Shown piece after piece: positions 57,738 through 64,000 of a stretch of 64,000 bases of DNA. Below the pieces are notes generated by a model that was not told the origin of the DNA, searched no databases, and saw nothing but the letters and a program-made list of their open reading frames with translations. How positions within the stretch are numbered: the stretch's first letter is position 1; the number at the start of each line of letters is the position of its first letter. Source of the stretch: Pseudopithomyces maydicus (Eukaryota > Ascomycota > Dothideomycetes > Pleosporales > Didymosphaeriaceae); assembly GCA_026873275.1 (NCBI GenBank), contig JANTUC010000007.1, positions 248,001-312,000 of the forward strand, read 5' to 3'. The translations under genes and the position numbers were made by a program.

Positions 57738-58743
57738 CTAGGAGAACTTCCACCGATTCCCGCAATTCATGCACTCGCAGAAGGTCGTCATCGGCTCGTC
57801 AGCACTGCGCGTCTGAGCCTGCGAGTAGCTGACCATGCGCAACTTGCACTTTCCGCACTGGAACTCCTTTGAGATTGACTTTTCGACCTGGGCGACCATG
57901 GCGTTGTTCCAGTTTTCCTTCTCGATCTTCTCGTCGGCGGCCTTGCGCTCGTCCGACTTCATTTCCTCGGCGGTCATGGTGGCGAAGCGCTTGGGGGTGA
58001 TCTGGCCCGACTGCACCATCTTGCGGAGGTTGACCGAGGACTTGTTCTTGAGGTTGGAAAAGAGCGAGCGGATCTTGGCCTTGTAGGCGTCGTTTACGCG
58101 CATGCCGGCGTTGTCGTAGACGGCGTCCTCGACGGCGCGGGCGGACCTGAGGATGTCGGCGGGAGCTGGTGAGGGAATTAGCACGGGTCTTGTTGAGGAG
58201 CTGGATAGCCAGCCATGTACGAGGGCCATCTTTTTTGTGGGTACATGTACTTACGCTCTTCGCTCATGTAGGCCAGGCCATCGTACATCAGCCTCACACA
58301 TGCATCCCGCTGCTCGTCGCCCGTGACCTGGTACTTGACATTGTCCGTCTTGTGGTTTCGCTTCTCGGGCGCGACGCTGTGCTTCTGCTTGGTGGCGACG
58401 GGCGCGGGGGCGGGTGACGCCGTCTTGGAGGAATTGGTGCAGGAGACGAGGTGCCGTTCGACGCGACTCCAGGCTTTGGCCGCGCGGCCCCGCCCTTGCT
58501 GTTCTTGACTTCATCCCTCCACTTGGAGACCATTCTAGTTGCAAGTGACGCGACAGTCGGATCGGCGTGCTGGCGGAGTTTGTTTACGGTGACACCAATC
58601 TTGGTCTGACGCAGAAGGTCCTCGGTCGGCTTGATGCCCTCGTTGAGGTCGTTGAGAAGCTTCAAGATGGACGCGCTCGGCTCTTTCTCCTCGATGGCCT
58701 TGCTGATCGCCTTGCCGCGGAGGGCGACTTCTTTGTGGTCCAT
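57738..58743 (-). CDS. DST1: Transcription elongation factor TFIIS (one frameshift)
   Basis: Two exons, 58743-58255 and 58165-57738; the corrected product would have 305 residues (yeast Dst1 is 309). The N-terminal LW domain runs MDHKEVALRGKAISKAIEEK to LATRMVSKWRDEVKNSK. The central domain has DACVRLMYDGLAYMSEEPPA and NLKNKSSVNLRKMVQSGQI. The zinc ribbon has CGKCKLRMVSYSQAQTRSAD, whose acidic pair in SADEPMT is the catalytic hairpin, and CECMNCGNRWKF. TFIIS enters the Pol II secondary channel and triggers transcript cleavage so that arrested polymerase can restart. The frame must slip somewhere in the unconserved linker at 58400-58470; a five-G run (58406-58410, plus strand) is the best candidate and one added base joins the halves. 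It diverges from EAF6. Confidence 0.92.
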
Positions 58744-59095
58744 GGCTGCGGTGGTGTCGTCGTCGGGCGAGCGGGGTAGGTGAGGACGAGCAAACAGCGC
58801 GGAGCTGCGGCGGGGAACGGGTGCTTGTAACGGGAGGCGCTTTGTGTACAGACAGGTGTACGGGTGAATGGTCGCGAGGTTGGCGGGCGAGTTTTGATAG
58901 AACAAAGCTTCGGTTGCGGTTGAAGCCCAGACTATAAGCACGGGCCAGGCATACGCTCGTTGGGAACTTCGATGGAAGTCGCGATCCGTGGAAACGCCAA
59001 CAAGTGCCTGTGACGACCCTCACCAGAAACCGAAGACACATATCGATACCCCCAAAAAACCGATAAACAGCTTGACCAAACCGAGACCGACCACA
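58744..59095. promoter_or_regulatory. Divergent promoter of TFIIS and EAF6
   Basis: 352 bases separate the two start codons, so both transcription-related genes fire from this interval. I see no clear TATA box; co-regulation is inference. Confidence 0.6.
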
Positions 59096-59749
59096 ATGGC
59101 GGAGAACGCGCCTCCAGTCGCCGCAAGCAACGCGCAGCCGGATACCTCCCGTGGCATGCCCTACTACGAACGCCTGCGACGCGACCTACGAGAGTCTCTT
59201 CAGAAAAAGCGCGCCATAGACCACACCCTGGTGCGCTGATGCTCCTCAGCACTGCCCTTCCGCGCGTACTTACAGGTGTGGCAGGAATCACTCGAGACAA
59301 GCATCCTCCGCCTAGAGACGCAGTACCTCGAGGACACCACTGCCGGCAACATCATCAAGGGCTTCGACAACTACATCAAAGGCGCCGTCCCGGCCAGCAC
59401 AACCAGTTCCACGGGCACGGCCACCCGGCGAAAGGCCCAGATCAGCGATGCGGACAGGATATTCAGTCGGAGCTCCAGCGCCTTCGTGAGGGTATGAAGG
59501 GCCCTCTCCCAACATGCACCGGGGCCACAGCTCACCTTTGTGCATTAGGAATCCTCGGCGCCCGGCTCTGCCCAGACAACCCCCTCGCACGCTCAAACGC
59601 CCACGTCCTCATTCCCGACTCGCGAGAACAGCCAGCCCACCTCCAACAGCGCGAGCAGGAACGGCGGCAGCAAGAAGAAGAAGGCGCACGACGACGACGA
59701 TCCCAAATCTGCAAAGCGCCACAAGATCACGTATAGCCTTGATGGTTAG
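59096..59749 (+). CDS. EAF6: EAF6, subunit of NuA4-type histone acetyltransferase
   Basis: Three exons, 59096-59230, 59276-59491 and 59549-59749, all ending on codon boundaries, coding for 183 residues. The conserved core is a coiled coil: MPYYERLRRDLRESLQKKRA, IDHTLVWQESLETSILRLET, then QYLEDTTAGNIIKGFDNYIK. This is the hEAF6/Eaf6 family signature. RKAQISDADRIFSRSSSAFV follows, then a Ser/Thr/Pro-rich stretch and a basic/acidic tail (GGSKKKKAHDDDDPKSAKRH) ending ITYSLDG. In yeast Eaf6 is shared by the NuA4 and NuA3 acetyltransferase complexes and acts in the nucleus. The two introns are 45 and 57 bases. The ATG at 59096 (ACAATGG) is preferred to an in-frame one at 58988. Confidence 0.92.
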
Positions 59750-61924
59750 ATGAGGGTATCCATCTCCGGAGGGATTCAGGTAGTCGTCGGGGCCATCTGC
59801 GCGTGTCCGATATCGTCCCTCGTGCTCCGGCGGAGGCAGTTGCTCCTTTGGCTCCTCGGGGTTCGTTCAACACGAGGTGCTATTTTAGCTGCGATCAGCG
59901 CGCCGTACATTGTACCTACGCATTACAGCAACATGGAAAAAAGACGCATCTTTTGGACAGCGCGGCGCAAAGGGCGTTTCTGGCAGGCAGAGTATTACGC
60001 GTCCCGGCGTTGGAGCGTTTCACACAAGCGAGGCGAACAGGAGCACTCCACATGAAGTAAGTACGCGTTAGAGCCGCACGATGCGTTGCCAATGGCGTTG
60101 AGATTCCTGCACGCGAACCCATACGCGAGATGGGATCGACTCCACACCGGCGGGGTAGCATCTACCTACCTGCCCTGCCAACCTGTCACGGGGAGGGGTC
60201 CTTCATCTTGATCGCTGCCACGCTGCATATCCCGTTTACAGTGTCCGCTCCGTTGTCATGGGCAACCATGTACCACTCGACGAGCTCGAAATAAATGAAT
60301 GCATCGAGATTAACGACCCTGGCAGGCACGGCCACGACCACGGTCAGGCCGACGTTGGCAACGTGCAGTCTCAGCTAAGACCAGAGCAGACTCAGCTCAG
60401 CAGCACCCTTGCGCAGAACAGCCATAGAGAAATGTAGAACAGTCAAACAACCCTTCAATCCCAACATGAATCTCTCTCCTCTTGCCCCTTTCGTCCTAGC
60501 CCCATCGTCCTCATCGTCCCTCCCATTAAACCCCCATGGATACATACATCCATGGGTACGTGTGAATGTACATGGATACACATCGGTCACATGCTTCCAC
60601 CGTGATTCAGGGTCCATGTCCCTCACCGTATGTAGGGTAAGTACGTATCTGCTGTATGGTACGGTACGCCCGCCCGCCGCAATCGCACGCCTCGCAATCC
60701 GAAACACCACTCGCAGCGCGCACCAAGGCCTCGGCATCGCAAGCCCCAAATCGATCGCCCCGCTTCCTGCCCTAAGCTACGGCGCGCACGCAGGGCAGCG
60801 GCTCGCGTACCGTACCCGTGCGGCTGACACGCGTAGGGTAGGTAGGTGCGACCGTTGGATGTGTATGTGTGGTACTGGACTAGCATGTACGTATGGATCT
60901 GTGAGTCTATGTACGTACGTACATACGAACATGTAAGCACGTCGAAATAGACACTGTATTGGGCAGTGTGCAAGTACGTAAATGGCATGTCAACGCCACG
61001 GGAACGAGGAGGCAAACAAGAGGCGAAGAAATTCGCCCCGTTCGTATACGCCCCATACAGTACGTATAACACACACTGCCTACCCTATACTATACGTGGC
61101 TGTTGCAAGAGTGCGACAAGTGAACCGGCAAAGAGGTGGCGAGAATTATTTTTACTTGCAGTTGTGGGGAGGACGTGGGAAATGGAGGGATGGCGATGCT
61201 GGGTCTTAATGGGGGCGTTATACATACAGTACGGACGTGCGTGCGAACGTGCTTGCGGGCAGTTGCAGCCGTGGCTAGAGGGGGTTTCCATGTATACGAG
61301 GATACGACATGCGCGGTATGATACGAGACGATTTGGTACGGTGCGGTGGATTCCGACGACAATTCAACATGGGCATCGAGCCTCATCACGCACACCGATG
61401 TGAGAAACCGGGTATATGTAAATGTGTAAATGCACATATTCATATATTTGCAAATAGATATATACATCCATACATATTAAAATCCCTCCAATTTATCACA
61501 TACACGGTACGTGTGTACATCCATCCATACATGCACACATACACCCATACAATACGTCCGTCCGCACACATGCACACACACGTCCACCCTTCCGCTTCCG
61601 CTTCCGCCCGCGGGAATAATGCACCGGGAGTATGTACACATGCAGTATGCTATGCAGCGCCCTCATTTACGTCCCGCTGTCTCATATCGCCGTGTACCTT
61701 GCCAGGCGGCGGGCGGGGCCACCTGGGTATGACATCGTGGCAACGGCCTTCACCGCCAGCCAGCATCCTGGCGCGAGGAGGACAGGGCGCTTCGCTTGCG
61801 GCGTAGCGTCTGCGTGGATGTATGTACGAACTCCACATGTGCGTACCCTGAACGAGATGAGATGAGATTTGTGTGAGATGAAGGCGCGAAGGTGGAGCGG
61901 CGATGGGGTGTTCGGGGGGAGGGA

Positions 61925-61945
61925 GGGGGGGGGGGGGGGGGGGGG
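61925..61945 (+). repeat. Poly-G tract (21 G)
   Basis: An uninterrupted run of 21 guanines, flanked by GGGGGGAGGGA. It could form a G-quadruplex on the plus strand. Its exact length is not reliable. Confidence 0.85.
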
Positions 61946-62510
61946 TTGTATGTGTGCATTGTATGGACGTAGTGTACCGTACATGCGTGCTTTACGTACA
62001 CGCCTACCGTGTCGTATGTATGTGTGTATGTATGTACAGCACGTACCTACAGTACGTACACATGCCCCATTCCAATGCTCCAAACCCACGCATCCCTCTC
62101 CCCCTCCCCTCCCCTTCCTTCCTTCCTTCCTTCCTTCCCACCCCATGCATCCCCTCCAAACAAGCCTCCCATCTGCAAATTTGCACACTCCACTCCACCC
62201 ACGCACTCCTTCACAAAATCCACCCTCGCGCCTCGCTTCACCCACCCCTACCGCACCCCTGCCAGCACCCTTCCCGTGCGCGCGATCAAGGGTCCACGCT
62301 AAGGCGCCACTGACGTCAGAGCGGGTCGCGAGTGACAAATGGGAGGGGGATGCCGTGTGTCATGGGTTGGGGCACGGGATGGATGGATTGGGAATGGGAG
62401 GGGGGTATGACCTCAGAGGCCTTGGGGATGGGGAGGCGGGTGGGAAGGAAGTTGGAAGGAAGTGGGGTGGGGACGTCATTGGGGAGGAGGAGGGAGGGAG
62501 GGAAGGAATG

Positions 62511-62544
62511 AGAGGGAGAGGGAGAGGGAGAGGGAGAGGGAGAG
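62511..62544 (+). repeat. (GGGAGA)n microsatellite
   Basis: GAGGGAGAGGGAGAGGGAGA-type repeat of about 34 bases, part of a longer G/A-rich stretch from about 62340. Confidence 0.8.
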
Positions 62545-63918
62545 ACTGCAGAGGTGGAGGGATGAATAGGTAGACAGATGGAGGGAGACAGAGATGGCAC
62601 GCCGGTGTATACCGTACCGTTCTGCCCGGCACAGCGCGCCAACGAATCGACGCCCGCAACGCGATGCTACACATACACACATACAGACAATCACAACTCC
62701 ACTCCTCAAGACAAAAGCCATAACTTGTTCACTGTGCTGTGCATTGCTATGCTGTACTTGCTAAATATCCCCATTCTTTCCTTTCCTTTCCCTTCCCTTC
62801 CCATTCCATGCCCCAAGCCGTAGTACTATACAATGATCATGCGAACGCCCCCTCAACACAGTGAGTAGGTAGCCACCGCGAGCGAGAGTCTAAAACATTA
62901 AAAGTAGATAGTGGGTAGATGGTAAAAAGCGAATGAATCGTAGGCGTCTGTCTTCTTCGCTCGAGACCATCAGTCGTCGAGGGTGATAGAAGAATGGCTG
63001 ACGTAAAGAGAGATGTAGATAGAGAGATGGAGGAAAAACAGACTTATAGATGGGCAGAAAGCAGAGCGGGATGCACAAGTACGCAAGCACGCAAGCCAGC
63101 TACCTACCTTCCTACCTGCCAGTAGACAGACAGACAGATAGATAGATAGAGCGAAAACGGACAAGGAAAATTCCAACCCAGCGGACAAACAGAAAAACAA
63201 GCAACCAACCCGCCCGGATCGAAAAATCGGGAAAAAAACATACTCGTACAGTGGGAGGGTTGGGAATCGACAAAAACCAAAACAACCAAAGCGCTCAGCA
63301 GCCTGCCAAAATAAAAGGGGGTACTCGCCAAACCTCAAACACCGTAAAACGCCATTGGGGGTGATGGTAACAGATAGACGTCCTTCCTTCCCTTCTTTCA
63401 TCCCCTCAATGCATGCGTCGCGAGACATTTATGCGAGGCGAGAAGGAAGAAAGGGTGTGGGGTATCGCATCCAATCCGACCTTGATGAATCGAGAAAGAA
63501 AGCCCATGTACACAGCGATCGATTCGAACTGAAAAAAAAAATTGGGAAAAGAAAAAAATGAGGAAGAAGATTCGTCTCGTCTTTTGTGTCGTCAAAGAGG
63601 TAGGTCTTCCCCCCGCCTCCCCATCCCCGTCTAGCAACGTAACGTAACCTAACCGGTGGAATACGGAAACGAAAACGGACAGGAAACGGAAGCGGATATG
63701 GATACGGAACGGAACTCGATGTGCTGGTTGTTGAAGAGCGCGACAGTGGATATCTCAAATGCACGGAGCAACGGAGGAGATCAACGGACGGTGATCGTCA
63801 TGATGGAAAAGTCTACAAGGGTTCGGTCGGTACGTCGGTCTGTCTGGTTCGATGCGATGCGGTCCACGTCCGAGGGACCGCCGTCAATCACTGATGGGTA
63901 TGTGGGTGATCGGCGGGC

Positions 63919-64000
63919 CTAGGCGTCCTCGGGCGAGGGGTGATCTTGTCCCTCGCCTTTATGTACTTTGCGGTGCCGCCGCAGATTCGACACGACTGAG
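63919..64000 (-). CDS. C2H2 zinc-finger protein, C-terminal end only (partial)
   Basis: Only the last 26 codons lie in the window, ending at the stop TAG (63921-63919); the gene continues past the right edge. The readable end is SVVSNLRRHRKVHKGEGQDH followed by PSPEDA. The phrase SxVSNLRRHxKVH is the second half of a C2H2 finger, with both zinc-binding histidines, and is common in fungal Msn2/Seb1-like and related stress regulators. The paired cysteines must lie outside the window. It is probably a DNA-binding transcription factor; the exact family cannot be fixed from this fragment. Confidence 0.7.
   Translation of the reverse strand, partial: SVVSNLRRHRKVHKGEGQDHPSPEDA

Larger units (their letters stand above)
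59750..63918. other. Long simple-repeat-rich intergenic region
   Basis: 4.2 kb between EAF6 and the C2H2 gene at the edge. From 60540 to 62060 the DNA is dense in ACGTAC/GTACGTA and CATACATA motifs (for example 60911-60925). 62114-62139 is (TTCC)n, 62511-62544 (GGGAGA)n, 63120-63150 (AGAC/GATA)n, and there is a 21-G run at 61925-61945. Short frames occur everywhere but none has a motif. The right part is likely 3' UTR and downstream DNA of the edge gene; the middle may be a long regulatory region or an unrecognised non-coding transcript. Confidence 0.55.

Noticed and set aside
59750..63918. Search for tRNA genes in the long intergenic regions
   Set aside because: No convincing A/B-box pair with a cloverleaf was found by eye. 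A tRNAscan-SE run would be decisive.

Overview
The window is nuclear DNA of a filamentous ascomycete (Pezizomycotina). The evidence is split genes with short GT-AG introns (about 45-107 nt), single-copy housekeeping genes typical of that group (creB-type deubiquitinase, SWIRM/amine-oxidase/HMG LSD1, LCL3 nuclease, mitochondrial-type arginine carbamoyl-phosphate synthase), a 2EXR/F-box-like protein and a Kex2-processed repeat protein. A Dothideomycete is my guess; I cannot place it further from sequence alone.

Layout. 1-10.7 kb is one long, degenerate tandem-repeat array with no gene I can support. 11.8-19.4 kb is a compact housekeeping block: Ydj1/Mas5-type DnaJ (-), cytosine deaminase FCY1 (+), uroporphyrinogen decarboxylase HEM12 (-) and mitochondrial MutS MSH1 (+). 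FCY1 and HEM12 converge with 49 bases between stops; HEM12 and MSH1 diverge from a shared 198-base promoter. 19.7-33 kb is looser accessory DNA with AT-rich gaps: a short-chain dehydrogenase, a SAM methyltransferase, a PMP3 proteolipid, a 2EXR/F-box-like protein, a quinone-reductase-like MDR enzyme and a 1013-residue secreted protein made of 14 KR-bounded peptides plus a huge Gly/Ser/Ala tail. 33-36 kb is gene-poor. 36-51.5 kb holds a small Gly/Ser/Asn/Tyr protein, a one-TM protein, dynamitin, a zinc alcohol dehydrogenase, the CPS large subunit, LCL3 and LSD1. 52.8-59.7 kb holds creB, an AT/purine-rich island, TFIIS and EAF6. 59.7-63.9 kb is simple-repeat-rich intergenic DNA. The 3' end of a C2H2 zinc-finger gene enters from the right edge on the minus strand.

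Three things stand out. First, the Kex2-type repeat precursor (30.0-33.1 kb) is a likely source of a family of related amphipathic secreted peptides, with no recognised modifying enzymes nearby. Second, the 10.7-kb array changes repeat period along its length (about 300, then 100-145, then 205, then 80-190 bases). Third, six otherwise intact housekeeping genes between 38.2 and 58.5 kb carry single-base frameshifts, nearly all at C/G homopolymers. That pattern points to consensus errors rather than gene decay, and it matters for anyone translating this stretch.
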